From the NCBI GenBank assembly GCA_030645915.1, contig JAUSNO010000010.1, positions 62,001 through 126,000 on the forward strand: a DNA stretch of 64,000 bases, written 5' to 3'. Position 1 is the stretch's first letter. Every line of letters begins with the position of its first letter. The stretch comes from Undibacterium sp. Lineage in GTDB: Bacteria; Pseudomonadota; Gammaproteobacteria; Burkholderiales; Burkholderiaceae_D. Shown in pieces: positions 20,012-29,053 of this stretch. Both the position numbers and the translations under genes were made by a program. A model generated the notes under the pieces. That model was not told the DNA's origin and did no database searches. It saw nothing but the letters and a program-made list of their open reading frames with translations.

Positions 20012-20206
20012 CGTCAAACCACACCTTAAACAATCAGATTAAATAAAACAGGGAATTGGGATGAACAGCGTTTTGATTGACATGAAGAGGGGCTTTTATG
20101 CCATGACAACTTTATTCTCAGTTACCAAAACATAAGGACGGAATCGAATCAAAAAAATTTAACCGAGAATTTCCATTTGGATTTGAGATGATGACGGATG
20201 CACTTT

Positions 20207-20281
20207 TCAAGGCAGTTTTGGCGTGAATGAGGCGCTCATGGCTAGCCATGAGCAACGAAGAACGGCAAAAATGACTGAAAA
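20207..20281. repeat. Compound palindrome with perfect 20-bp core
   Basis: The core GCTCATGGCT/AGCCATGAGC (20234-20253) is a perfect palindrome. It is flanked by a longer imperfect inverted repeat: the reverse complement of 20204-20224 closely matches 20255-20280 (ACGsCAAAAmTG..CTGAAAA). Nothing here looks coding. Confidence 0.65.
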
Positions 20282-20346
20282 TGCGCCGTCAGCGCTCAAA
20301 TAGCACCTCTGGTGCGTCTAATGGAAAATCTCGGTTTAATGACCCC

Positions 20347-20420
20347 TGCCACCACGCACTGTTCATGCGGGTTTCCAGCCACTCTGCCCTGCAACCCGCA
20401 TGGGCATTGCGTGGTGGGCA
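20347..20420. repeat. Interspersed palindromic element, copy C
   Basis: Arms share ACCACGCA (20351-20358) with TGCGTGGT, and CATGCGGGTT (20364-20373) with AACCCGCATG (20393-20402). This copy is close to the 3' end of radA and may form part of its transcript end. Confidence 0.8.
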
Positions 20421-20465
20421 TGCCTGCATTTCAAAATTGCTGGCTCGGCATGCACATGCAAGGTA

Positions 20466-21848
20466 TCAATCCACCAGCCCATCGACATCGCGAATCTTGT
20501 TTAAGGCTTCGTCGATTCTGTCCACGCCAATAATCTGCAAACCCTCGATCTTCTGCTTTGGAGCGTTGGATTTAGGGATCAAGGCGATGGAAAAACCCAG
20601 TTTGGCCGCTTCGCGCAAACGCTCCTGACCTCGCGGTGCAGGGCGAATTTCGCCTGCCAGACCAACCTCGCCAAACACGACCAGGCCGCGCGGCAGAGGT
20701 TTATTACGCATCGATGAATTGATTGCCAGCAGCACCGCCAGATCGGCAGCCGGTTCGGTAATTTTTACGCCACCTACCGCATTGATGAAAACATCCTGAT
20801 CAAAAGCGGCGACACCGGCATGGCGATGCAATACGGCCAGCAGCATCGCGAGACGATTCTGATCCAGACCAACTGACAGCCGCTTGGCATTCGGTGCATG
20901 TGAGGTATCAACTAGCGCCTGTATCTCAACAAGCAGCGGTCGAGTGCCTTCCTGGGTCACCATGACGCACGAGCCTGCCACCTGGGTGTCGTGCTGCGAC
21001 AAAAAAAGTGCAGAAGGATTTGAGACACCCTTGAGGCCACGTTCTGTCATCGCGAAAACGCCAAGTTCGTTGACGGCACCAAAGCGATTCTTGATGGCAC
21101 GCACCAGGCGAAAACTGGAATGCGTATCGCCCTCAAAATACAATACCGTATCCACAATATGCTCCAAGACGCGCGGTCCGGCCAGAGCGCCCTCTTTCGT
21201 CACGTGCCCAACCAGGATCATCGTGATGTTCATGGTCTTGGCAACACGCGTCAGCTGCGCGGCGCATTCGCGCACTTGCGCAACAGAACCCGGGGCAGAA
21301 CTGAGGGCGTCGGAATACATGGTCTGAATCGAATCAATCACGACGACCTGAGGCTTATAATCAACCAGCGTATTGAGAATTTTCTCCAGCTGGATTTCTG
21401 CCTGCAAATGCAAATCTTTAGCGTCCACGGCCAATCTTTTTGCTCTTAGCGCTATTTGCGCACCGGATTCCTCACCGCTGACGTACAACACTTTTTTTAT
21501 GCGCGACAAACTCGACAGGGCCTGCAACAGCAAGGTTGACTTGCCGATACCGGGATCACCACCAATCAAAACCACGCCACCAGGTACCAGGCCGCCGCCA
21601 AGAACGCGATCAAATTCTTCGATACCAGTACCGAAACGCGGGATATCTTCGGTTTCAATATCGGCCAGATTCAACACAGGCGCGGTTTGCGCCAAACTTT
21701 GATGGGTGCCGGAATAACGATTGCCACCGGTCTCGACAATGGTTTCAACCAAAGTGTTCCACTGTTGGCAAGACGGACATTGCCCCGCCCATTTGTTGAT
21801 TACGCCACCGCATTCGGTGCAGGTGTAGTTGGTTTTCGGTTTGGCCAT
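20466..21848 (-). CDS. radA: DNA repair protein RadA
   Basis: RadA is a RecA-like ATPase/helicase that promotes branch migration in recombination. The 460-residue protein has the N-terminal zinc finger C10-x2-C13...C24-x2-C27, Walker A GGDPGIGKST at 96-105, the RadA-specific KNRFG motif (IKNRFGAVNELG) near residue 255, and a Lon-like C-terminal domain ending around residue 450. Start MAKPKTNYTCTECGG is standard. Divergent from the LplT-type transporter gene. Confidence 0.97.
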   Translation of the reverse strand: MAKPKTNYTCTECGGVINKWAGQCPSCQQWNTLVETIVETGGNRYSGTHQSLAQTAPVLNLADIETEDIPRFGTGIEEFDRVLGGGLVPGGVVLIGGDPGIGKSTLLLQALSSLSRIKKVLYVSGEESGAQIALRAKRLAVDAKDLHLQAEIQLEKILNTLVDYKPQVVVIDSIQTMYSDALSSAPGSVAQVRECAAQLTRVAKTMNITMILVGHVTKEGALAGPRVLEHIVDTVLYFEGDTHSSFRLVRAIKNRFGAVNELGVFAMTERGLKGVSNPSALFLSQHDTQVAGSCVMVTQEGTRPLLVEIQALVDTSHAPNAKRLSVGLDQNRLAMLLAVLHRHAGVAAFDQDVFINAVGGVKITEPAADLAVLLAINSSMRNKPLPRGLVVFGEVGLAGEIRPAPRGQERLREAAKLGFSIALIPKSNAPKQKIEGLQIIGVDRIDEALNKIRDVDGLVD

Positions 21849-21997
21849 TTTTGAAGAAGAGAGATAATCGTTTGAATCGCAAAGTACTGATATTTTAACC
21901 AGTATTCAATATTTTGCTTATCCTATTTCAAGAAATTCGCCGGCTTTTCATGGTATAAAGCAAGTCGGTGACATTTTGTAACAGGCTAATAAAAAGA

Positions 21998-23260
21998 ATG
22001 AAACGCGGTTTTTATACGATCATGGCAGCGCAGTTTTTTTCGTCGCTTGCTGATAACGCGCTACTGATCACAGCGATGGTACTGCTCGCGACCATGGAAG
22101 CCCCAGCATGGATGACGCCACTGCTCAAGTTATTTTTTGTGCTGTCGTACGTTCTATTGGCCGCTTTCGTCGGCGCGTTTGCAGATTCACTCCCCAAGGG
22201 AAAGGTGATGTTCATCACCAACATGATCAAGGTGAGCGGGTGCGCCTTGATGTTTTTTGACGTGCATCCATTAATTGCCTACGCGGTCGTTGGATTTGGT
22301 GCGGCCGCGTATTCACCTGCCAAATACGGCATTCTGACTGAATTACTCCCGCCAGAAAAACTGGTCGCGGCCAATGGCTGGATTGAAGGCCTGACCGTTA
22401 CGTCAATCATCCTGGGTACGGTTCTGGGTGGCGCGCTAAGTAACCCTGAAATATCGACGATGCTTTTGCAGTTTGATTTTCCTGTTTTTGATTTTGGGAT
22501 TGATACGCCTGCCGAAGCCGCACTGTTTGTAGTGACAGTCTCTTATGCACTAGCTGCCCTCTTCAATTTGCAAATTCCTGACACCGGCGCCCGATATGAT
22601 CATCAGCAACGTAATCCCATTAAACTCGTAGTTGATTTTGGCAACTGTTTTGTCATTCTTTGGAAAGACAAGTTGGGACAAATTTCACTCGCTGTGACTA
22701 CCCTATTCTGGGGCGCTGCCGCCACCTTACAATTTATCGTGCTCGACTGGGCAAAACAATCACTACATATGCCACTCAATAAAGCCGCTATTTTGCAAGG
22801 TGTTGTTGCATTAGGCGTTGCATTGGGTGCAGTCGGTGCCGCTCGATTTGTTCCATTAAAGCGATCACTTTGCGTCATGCCTTTGGGAATTGCCATGGGT
22901 CTGGTCGTGATTACCATGACAATGATCAAGGATGTTCGCCTTGCTTACCCCCTATTGATACTGGTTGGTGCACTGGGTGGTTATTTTATGGTTCCTATGA
23001 ACGCATTGTTGCAGCATCGCGGCCATGTATTGATGAGCGCAGGGCATTCCATTGCGGTACAAAACTTCAATGAAAACCTGTCAATATTGGTGATGCTGGC
23101 GCTGTATGCATTGATGGTGTCGTTCAACCTGAACATTTATGTCGTCATCGTGCTGTTTGGATTATTTGTTGCCGGAACCATGTATCTGGTGATGCGCAAG
23201 CATGCCGCAAATCAGTTGGAGTTTGACTCTATCGCACTCATTGGCGAGCACAAGCATTAG
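21998..23260 (+). CDS. lplT: Lysophospholipid transporter LplT-type MFS protein
   Basis: A 420-residue major facilitator protein with about 12 membrane helices. Its start MKRGFYTIMAAQFFSSLADNALLI and the motif YSPAKYGILTELLPPEKLVAANGWIEG are characteristic of LplT, which flips lysophospholipids to the cytoplasmic face for reacylation. In enterobacteria lplT pairs with aas; no acyltransferase is adjacent here. ATG 21998 was chosen over an upstream GTG because it matches the family start. It converges with the DUF1853 gene, with 11 bp between them. Confidence 0.87.
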   Translation: MKRGFYTIMAAQFFSSLADNALLITAMVLLATMEAPAWMTPLLKLFFVLSYVLLAAFVGAFADSLPKGKVMFITNMIKVSGCALMFFDVHPLIAYAVVGFGAAAYSPAKYGILTELLPPEKLVAANGWIEGLTVTSIILGTVLGGALSNPEISTMLLQFDFPVFDFGIDTPAEAALFVVTVSYALAALFNLQIPDTGARYDHQQRNPIKLVVDFGNCFVILWKDKLGQISLAVTTLFWGAAATLQFIVLDWAKQSLHMPLNKAAILQGVVALGVALGAVGAARFVPLKRSLCVMPLGIAMGLVVITMTMIKDVRLAYPLLILVGALGGYFMVPMNALLQHRGHVLMSAGHSIAVQNFNENLSILVMLALYALMVSFNLNIYVVIVLFGLFVAGTMYLVMRKHAANQLEFDSIALIGEHKH

Positions 23261-23271
23261 TAAATACGGTG

Positions 23272-24246
23272 TTAAGTCCCGACTTTACGCGGTAAGCGCT
23301 GTTGACGTTTTTCTTGTGCGCGTACAGGCCAATCGTTTGGCACAACCATGCCACGACAAAATTCTTGCATCACATCCCCATTTTTTCGCATGATAGCCAG
23401 CATTACCGGAGCGCTATCTCGTTGAAAATGTCGATGCAAGGCATCGTGCAACATCGCTTTCTCCATCACTGCAGATAAACTCGTTTGCGCAGGGGCCAGC
23501 CATTGCAGTCGCTCCAAAATCAAAAAATAGGAGATGGCTAGCCGACTGACGTCATCTACCGTCCACCAATAACCACGACAATGGTTGTCTGCAATACATT
23601 CAACCAAGGTCCGCGGTATTGTCGATTCGCGATAAAATAGCCACCCCTTGATCAGCGCTTTTGCTGCAATCACTTTTTCAGGAAGTAGCTTCTGCGCGGC
23701 TGCATGGTGCGACAAGGCCAATTGCTGGCGAAATATCTTATCCATTTTAGCGCCTAGCGTATCGGCCAAATTAGGACCTAGATAATCAAATAAATCCGCT
23801 TGATAGGTCGCATCTTCGTCTTCTTCAAATAAATAAAATTTAGTGGCGATCTCCCAATGAAGCAGCCCTTCTGGCAGACGCAACAAAAAGTCAAATTCGC
23901 CTAGCGTTGCAAATCCATCCACATGCACTTGTAATCCATGTGCGTAAAGCATGCCTTGATGCTTGAGATAGAACGCCAGGAGATTTTCAGCATAATGTCC
24001 TAGACGCCGATGTTTATGAAGCGCCAAAGCCTCGTGCAATTCGGTAGGATGTTGATCAAGGTCCGCTAACCACGCTTGAAGTACCGCATAGTCGGGCAGA
24101 AAAAGATTGGCAATTTGGTGCTTCCAGACCGGAGATTCTTTCGCTAGCATGCTAGGCGACGTCAGTATCCATGCCAGTGAGCGCACATGCGGATCATGTA
24201 GCGTCTGCCACTGAGTGTGGAATAAGTCCTGGAAAGTTTCCATCAT
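23272..24246 (-). CDS. DUF1853 family protein
   Basis: A 324-residue protein with the DUF1853 hallmarks: RRLGHYAENLLAFYLK, FATLGEFDFLLRL and HWEIATKFYL. The E-x-D...E-x-x-x-K pattern (GEFDF...WEIATKF) recalls PD-(D/E)xK nuclease-like folds, but catalysis is unproven. It is the last gene of the tsaB-rimI-udg-DUF1853 group, 13 bp after the glycosylase-like gene, so probably in the same operon. Confidence 0.85.
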   Translation of the reverse strand: MMETFQDLFHTQWQTLHDPHVRSLAWILTSPSMLAKESPVWKHQIANLFLPDYAVLQAWLADLDQHPTELHEALALHKHRRLGHYAENLLAFYLKHQGMLYAHGLQVHVDGFATLGEFDFLLRLPEGLLHWEIATKFYLFEEDEDATYQADLFDYLGPNLADTLGAKMDKIFRQQLALSHHAAAQKLLPEKVIAAKALIKGWLFYRESTIPRTLVECIADNHCRGYWWTVDDVSRLAISYFLILERLQWLAPAQTSLSAVMEKAMLHDALHRHFQRDSAPVMLAIMRKNGDVMQEFCRGMVVPNDWPVRAQEKRQQRLPRKVGT

Positions 24247-24259
24247 GCTTGGTAGATAT

Positions 24260-24997
24260 TCAGTGAACTTCTATCGAGTTCAATGCAAGACATAGATCTG
24301 ACCAAACGCTGCTTTTTTCCATTGGATGACTGAGTAAATACATAGGGTCAAAAGTGACTGTCATTGGTTTCCCGCCATATTGATGCAAGCGGCCACGCAA
24401 ATCATTGATAGCCGTGTTGCTATCCAACCCAAGCAAAGAGATAGCAGCCGTCTTACCAAGCGAAACAATGATGGAAGGGTCGATTAGGTCGATTTGCGTC
24501 TTGAGACAATCGACACATACCAATATCTCATCCTTATTTTCCTGGCTGTCGTTAACTTTGTGTGGGTTTCCAGTGACGATATTGACAATACAGGCATTGA
24601 CCCCTCGTTGCATATTTAGGGCGCGCAATATGTTGGTAAGCAATATGTCACTTGCAGCAATCAAGGATTCTGCCTGAGCATTTTCACTATCAAACACACT
24701 TTCGTAAATGAACAGGCATTTCATGCCAGCAGCTTGCGACCAGAATACGGCATTCGACTGGGCATGGGACGCGTGAAATCTGCCACACACAAGGCAACTG
24801 GAGGTATTGTCGGCGTTAACAATGACGTTTTTCGTCGTTGCCTGGCTTATCACACTCGCTTTATCGTCTAGATGTGATGTAGTCTGCTGCGGCACCAATG
24901 CACGCACCGGAAGCGTATTTACTGATTCATTTTCGCGCAGCTTCCAAATTGGGCCAATACCCATTTCTGCGAGCATATTTTCTTGTTGATGATTCAT
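24260..24997 (-). CDS. Degenerate uracil-DNA glycosylase family 4-like protein
   Basis: The 245-residue protein matches family 4 uracil-DNA glycosylases in fold and position (after rimI) but lacks key residues. LIDPSIIVSLGKTAAISLLG and DLRGRLHQYGGKPMTVTF are clearly recognisable. The catalytic-loop GEAPG motif is replaced by IYESV (about 97-101), the KCRPPGNR segment by VTGNPHKVND, and HPAYLL by DPMYLL (217-222). Of the four iron-sulfur Cys, C68, C71 and C161 have candidates but the KCRPP Cys is absent. It may be inactive or have another role. The reading frame is intact and the gene overlaps no neighbour. Confidence 0.75.
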   Translation of the reverse strand: MNHQQENMLAEMGIGPIWKLRENESVNTLPVRALVPQQTTSHLDDKASVISQATTKNVIVNADNTSSCLVCGRFHASHAQSNAVFWSQAAGMKCLFIYESVFDSENAQAESLIAASDILLTNILRALNMQRGVNACIVNIVTGNPHKVNDSQENKDEILVCVDCLKTQIDLIDPSIIVSLGKTAAISLLGLDSNTAINDLRGRLHQYGGKPMTVTFDPMYLLSHPMEKSSVWSDLCLALNSIEVH

Positions 24998-24998
24998 A

Positions 24999-25460
24999 TT
25001 AGGGACAACACAGTTCTTTCCTCATCACAATCGCGTCTTCTCGTGCGCCATCCAAGGCTGGGTAATACGCTTTTCTACGTCCAATTTCAACAAAGCCGTA
25101 TCGTTGGTAAACATCAATCGCCCTTTGATTGCTCAAGCGAACTTCCAGCAATATGGAGGAAACATTTTGTTCGACTGCGTATGCATTCATTTTATCAAGC
25201 AAGCAGCGCGCAATTCCTTGTCGCTGGAAGTCTGCAGCCACCGCCAAATTTAGTAAATGCATCTCATCGACCACCGGCATTAAAATAAAATAGCCCGATA
25301 AATTCTGTAACTTGCTACGTAATCCATACACAGCGTGCCCACTATACATAGAGTCAAGAAAATTGCCCCTTGTCCATGGGTGTGAATACACCTGCTCTTC
25401 AACCGCTAACATTTCATCAACGTCTGCAAAACCTAACTGGCAAAAAGTGTAGTCGCTCAT
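24999..25460 (-). CDS. rimI: Ribosomal protein bS18 N-acetyltransferase RimI
   Basis: A 153-residue GNAT acetyltransferase. The acetyl-CoA-binding motif is AADFQRQGIARCLLDKM, and the C-terminal YQRYGFVEIGRRKAYYP is typical of RimI. RimI acetylates the N-terminal Ala of S18. It follows tsaB by 16 bp and is followed by the glycosylase-like gene after 1 bp, which fits one operon. Confidence 0.93.
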   Translation of the reverse strand: MSDYTFCQLGFADVDEMLAVEEQVYSHPWTRGNFLDSMYSGHAVYGLRSKLQNLSGYFILMPVVDEMHLLNLAVAADFQRQGIARCLLDKMNAYAVEQNVSSILLEVRLSNQRAIDVYQRYGFVEIGRRKAYYPALDGAREDAIVMRKELCCP

Positions 25461-25476
25461 CCGATGATGCGATCCG

Positions 25477-26160
25477 TCAATTATTTTTTACAAGTGCACG
25501 CTCAGCCGTCGTCAGCGCAATTTTATTTCGCAGATACAAAGGCTGCGCATCCGCTGCCGCCAATTGTTTTTCCATTGAAAAATCAATCAAAGCAAGTCTC
25601 GCAATCTGTTCTGCATGCGGCATTTTGTTGATTATTTTTTCTGTAGTCCCATCTTTAAGCGCAATACCATTGCCGAGTACCAAAGTAAGCTTGTTTAAAT
25701 TCGCGTAAGCAAATACTTGCTCGCCTGTGGACAATGCAGGTTCACTGACTTGCGTCCAAACTTTATTCTGATAATGATAGTGCGCCCAATAAACTTCACC
25801 CATGCGCGCATCTAGAACACAGACGACATCATCCGCCAGCTGGGACTCATACGCCGCTTGCGCCATCGCTAACAAACTCACTATGGGTAAAATCGGCAAA
25901 TCAGCTCCAAATGCCAAACCCTGCACTATACCGCAAGCGGTTCTGACGCCAGTAAATGCACCAGGCCCACAGCCATAAGCAATAGCGGTACATTGTTTAA
26001 GTGTGACGCCAGCCTCTTTTAATATGTCCTGTATCGCCGGCAAAACGCCTTGCGAATGCGTTTGTACACCGGTGAGCTCACGACAAATCAAACCACTCTT
26101 GCTGAGCAAGGCGATCGATGCCATTTCGGTAGAAGTTTCAATTGCGAGGAGTGTTGTCAT
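25477..26160 (-). CDS. tsaB: tRNA threonylcarbamoyladenosine synthesis protein TsaB
   Basis: TsaB is the partner of TsaD and TsaE in making t6A37 in ANN-decoding tRNAs. The 227-residue protein starts MTTLLAIETSTEMASIAL and has the ASKHA-fold motif GCGPGAFTGVRTACGIVQGLAFG, plus DARMGEVYWA. First gene of the tsaB-rimI-udg-DUF1853 run; divergent from the thioredoxin-like gene, whose start is 83 bp away. Confidence 0.95.
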   Translation of the reverse strand: MTTLLAIETSTEMASIALLSKSGLICRELTGVQTHSQGVLPAIQDILKEAGVTLKQCTAIAYGCGPGAFTGVRTACGIVQGLAFGADLPILPIVSLLAMAQAAYESQLADDVVCVLDARMGEVYWAHYHYQNKVWTQVSEPALSTGEQVFAYANLNKLTLVLGNGIALKDGTTEKIINKMPHAEQIARLALIDFSMEKQLAAADAQPLYLRNKIALTTAERALVKNN

Positions 26161-26243
26161 GCACGTATTTTACAGTGTCCTGCCTAAATTCGACCAAATG
26201 CACCCGGCATTTATCTCGTCAGTTTCATAGGTTAAAATATAGT

Positions 26244-26681
26244 ATGAGTACATTAGCTGACAATACTGACAATCTTGATTCGATCAAGATTAAATTACAA
26301 TCCAAACCATGGTTGGTCGCCTGCCTATGCGCCGCGTGGTGCGATACGTGCCAGGTCTACCGCAAACAATTTGATGCACTCGCCGCCAAACATCCCGACA
26401 AATGTTTTGCCTGGATAGACATAGAGGATCAGGCTGAACTTGTCGATGCATTAGATATCGAGAATTTTCCAACAATTTTAATTGAGTACCAGGACGATGT
26501 TTTATTTTTTGGCACTATGCTTCCTGATGCCACGCAAGTAGACCGATTATTGCATTCATTTATTGCGTCACTGGCAGATAATGGCAGCCAACAAGCAATT
26601 GCAAAAAGCAATTCACTCATTCGGGATATCCCACAGGGTTGGAACTTGCGACGCCTTATTTTAGAAAATAAGCATTCCTGA
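26244..26681 (+). CDS. Thioredoxin-like protein
   Basis: A 145-residue cytoplasmic protein with a thioredoxin fold. The redox motif is C33-x2-C36 in AAWCDTCQVY, and the cis-Pro region is IENFPTILI. Start ATG 26244 (MSTLADN) is preferred over an upstream frame opening that would overlap the tsaB start. The protein is a stand-alone thioredoxin relative and its partners are unknown. Confidence 0.85.
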   Translation: MSTLADNTDNLDSIKIKLQSKPWLVACLCAAWCDTCQVYRKQFDALAAKHPDKCFAWIDIEDQAELVDALDIENFPTILIEYQDDVLFFGTMLPDATQVDRLLHSFIASLADNGSQQAIAKSNSLIRDIPQGWNLRRLILENKHS

Positions 26682-26721
26682 TAAAAAATGCACTGACAAG
26701 AGTTTTAGAAAAATTCGCAAG

Positions 26722-26756
26722 AAAAAAGGGACTAGATTTGCATCTAGTCCCTTGAA
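26722..26756 (-). terminator. Terminator of tRNA-Arg copy 1
   Basis: On the minus strand a 12-bp stem AAGGGACTAGAT/ATCTAGTCCCTT closes a GCAA tetraloop and is followed by T6. Confidence 0.9.
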
Positions 26757-26758
26757 TC

Positions 26759-26835
26759 TGGTGCGGCTGGCAGGAATCGAACCCACGACCCCTTGGTTCG
26801 TAGCCAAGTACTCTATCCAGCTGAGCTACAGCCGC
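26759..26835 (-). tRNA. tRNA-Arg (ACG anticodon), copy 1
   Basis: A 77-base cloverleaf on the minus strand beginning GCGGCUGUAGCUCAG and ending CAGCCGC-A-CCA with encoded CCA. The anticodon arm is CUUGG-CUACGAA-CCAAG, giving ACG (read as inosine), for CGU/CGC/CGA codons. Confidence 0.97.
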
Positions 26836-26984
26836 GAAAAACAAAATTATAGCACAGAGACAATGGAATAAAAAGCCTAGCCTCTAAAAATTCGCGCATG
26901 ACTAAAAAATTAAACGACAGCCATTTAAAATCGAAACCGCACAATTAACAAGATCGCAAATTCAATTTTTAGCATCAGAAAAAG

Positions 26985-27019
26985 AAAAAAGGGACTAGAT
27001 TTGCATCTAGTCCCTTGAA
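26985..27019 (-). terminator. Terminator of tRNA-Arg copy 2
   Basis: Same 12-bp stem, GCAA tetraloop and T6 tail as copy 1. If it works efficiently, copy 1 downstream needs its own promoter in the 143-bp spacer. Confidence 0.9.
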
Positions 27020-27021
27020 TC

Positions 27022-27098
27022 TGGTGCGGCTGGCAGGAATCGAACCCACGACCCCTTGGTTCGTAGCCAAGTACTCTATCCAGCTGAGCTACAGCCGC
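27022..27098 (-). tRNA. tRNA-Arg (ACG anticodon), copy 2
   Basis: Identical in sequence to the copy at 26759-26835, with CCA encoded. It is the upstream copy on the minus strand. Confidence 0.97.
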
Positions 27099-27175
27099 GA
27101 AGATCGACACTATAGCATAACTATCCGTATTTTATAAGCCCTATGCAGTCAATTTTACTCAACCGGATACGTTTT

Positions 27176-29053
27176 CTAAATTTCAACCTGAGCACCAACC
27201 TCGATCACACGATTGCTTGGTATTTGATAGTAATCGGCTGCGTCGCGTGCATTACGCGACATCGTCACAAATAAGCCTTCACGCCATCTTGCCATTCCAC
27301 TACCGGGAGTTGAAACAATAGTCTGGCGGGAAATAAAGTACGAGGTTTCCATAGGTTCAAAACTCAGTCCATAGGGTTCACACAAAGCCAAAGCATTTGG
27401 AATATCCGGCTCATTCTTAAAACCGTAATAAACGTCGATTTGATAGCAAGCATTACCCAGATCCGTCACCTTAATTCTTTCAGAAAATGGCACCCAAGGA
27501 ACCTCTCGATTATGCAAAGTCAAAAAAATCACTCGCTCATGCAAAATTTTATTATGAGATAAATTGTGCAACAAGGCATGCGGCACTCCATCCGCCTCTC
27601 CACGCAAAAATACCGCCGTACCTGCCACCCGGATCGGCGCTGACACGAAAAGGGACTCAAGGAATTCCTCGAGAGGAATTGCATGTTTTTTCAAATTACC
27701 AAACACCAGTTCGCGGCCGCGTTTCCAAGTCAACATCACGGTAAAAATAACCAGGCCAAGGGCAATCGGAAACCAGCCACCATGGAAAAATTTAAGCGCA
27801 TTAGCAGAAAACAAAGAGATATCAATGATCAAAAAGAAACCGGTAGCTGCAATACACAATAGAAGATTGTATTTCCAACCGTAACGAATAACGAAAAAGG
27901 TCAGCAAAGACGTGACCAGCATCGTTCCTGTATTAGCGATACCGTACGCAGAAGCCAGGTGGGTGGAAGATCCGAAACCAATCACCGCGCCAGCCACGAC
28001 AATGAGTTGCAGCCAATTTGCCATCGGAATATAGATCTGGCCGATTTCCATGGACGAAGTATGAATAATTTTCATTCTAGGTAAAAAGCCCAAGGAAATT
28101 GCCTGCTTGGTCATCGAAAAAGTGCCAGAAATCGTCGATTGGGAGGCAATCACAGCAGCCATCGTTGACAGGATCACAAGTGGATAAATGCTCCACGCCC
28201 CAAGTTGGTTATAAAAGGGATTAGTCACAGCAGTAGGATTAAGCATCAGCAACGCGCCCTGCCCCAGATAATTCAAACCGAGTGCAGGAAACACCACCAA
28301 GAACCATGCCATACGTATCGGCTTTGCGCCGAAATGCCCCATATCTGCATACAAGGCTTCTGAACCTGTAAATGCCAAAACCACTGCACCCAATGCAAAG
28401 AACGCCACCCACCTATTTTCAAGCAAAAACTGCAATGCATACCATGGGTTAAATGCCATCAAAATTGACGGCTCACGCGCGATGTTGTAAGTACCCATAC
28501 CTGCCAGTACGACAAACCACAATATCGTAATAGGACCGAATAGCTTTCCGATTCCCGCAGTCCCCTTACGTTGCACTGCATACAAACCGATCAAGATGAT
28601 CAGGGTAATCGGAACGACAAATTCCTTTAGCGTTGGCGTGGCAACCTCAATCCCCTCAATGGCAGAGAGCACAGTCATGGCTGGCGTAATCACGCCATCA
28701 CCATAAAATAAAGATGCGCCCATTAATCCTAAAACCGTTAAGGGAAAATACAACCGCGAATTCTTGCTGACAGACTCAAGAGCGAGTGCCGTCAAGGCCA
28801 TAATGCCGCCTTCACCTCTATTTGCCGCACGAAGCACCAAAGTCACATACTTTAATGACACAATGAAGATTAAACCCCATAAAATCAATGACACGATGCC
28901 AAAAATATTGGCATGGTTTAACGGTAATCCATGTTCTTTAGAAAATACTTCCTTCATCGTATAAAGTGGGCTGGTGCCGATATCACCATAGACAATACCG
29001 ATCGCAGCAACGGTGAGCGCGGTTAAGCTACTTTTAGTGGTTTGGGTAGACAA
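27176..29053 (-). CDS. kup: Low-affinity potassium transporter Kup
   Basis: Kup is a proton-coupled K+ uptake protein of the KUP/HAK family. The 625-residue length is normal. About 12 membrane helices cover residues 10-440, beginning with VAAIGIVYGDIGTSPLYTMKEVF, the family signature. A cytoplasmic C-terminal domain of about 170 residues follows (VFLRGEADGVPHALLHNLSHNKILHE). Single gene with upstream AT-rich DNA before the tRNA-Ser terminator. Confidence 0.96.
   Translation of the reverse strand: MSTQTTKSSLTALTVAAIGIVYGDIGTSPLYTMKEVFSKEHGLPLNHANIFGIVSLILWGLIFIVSLKYVTLVLRAANRGEGGIMALTALALESVSKNSRLYFPLTVLGLMGASLFYGDGVITPAMTVLSAIEGIEVATPTLKEFVVPITLIILIGLYAVQRKGTAGIGKLFGPITILWFVVLAGMGTYNIAREPSILMAFNPWYALQFLLENRWVAFFALGAVVLAFTGSEALYADMGHFGAKPIRMAWFLVVFPALGLNYLGQGALLMLNPTAVTNPFYNQLGAWSIYPLVILSTMAAVIASQSTISGTFSMTKQAISLGFLPRMKIIHTSSMEIGQIYIPMANWLQLIVVAGAVIGFGSSTHLASAYGIANTGTMLVTSLLTFFVIRYGWKYNLLLCIAATGFFLIIDISLFSANALKFFHGGWFPIALGLVIFTVMLTWKRGRELVFGNLKKHAIPLEEFLESLFVSAPIRVAGTAVFLRGEADGVPHALLHNLSHNKILHERVIFLTLHNREVPWVPFSERIKVTDLGNACYQIDVYYGFKNEPDIPNALALCEPYGLSFEPMETSYFISRQTIVSTPGSGMARWREGLFVTMSRNARDAADYYQIPSNRVIEVGAQVEI

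Larger units (their letters stand above)
19894..20465. other. 572-bp gene-free region with three palindromes
   Basis: No convincing gene. It holds a terminator-like hairpin (19971-20011), a compound palindrome around 20207-20281, and palindromic element copy C (20347-20420). The promoter of the beta-lactamase-fold gene should lie just above 19893. Confidence 0.75.
26719..26838 (-). repeat. Tandem unit 1: tRNA-Arg plus terminator
   Basis: A 120-bp block identical base for base to 26982-27101, with an offset of 263 bp. It contains a complete tRNA-Arg and its terminator. Confidence 0.95.
26982..27101 (-). repeat. Tandem unit 2: tRNA-Arg plus terminator
   Basis: Exact copy of 26719-26838. The 143 bp between the two units is unique AT-rich sequence. 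Confidence 0.95.

Noticed and set aside
10570-20420. CRISPR array or mobile element explanation for the repeated palindromes
   Set aside because: Copies are kilobases apart, not regularly spaced with unique spacers, and no cas or transposase gene lies in the window.
26656-27110. Two short open frames with nearly the same protein on the minus strand
   Set aside because: They are translations of the duplicated tRNA-Arg and terminator, not genes.
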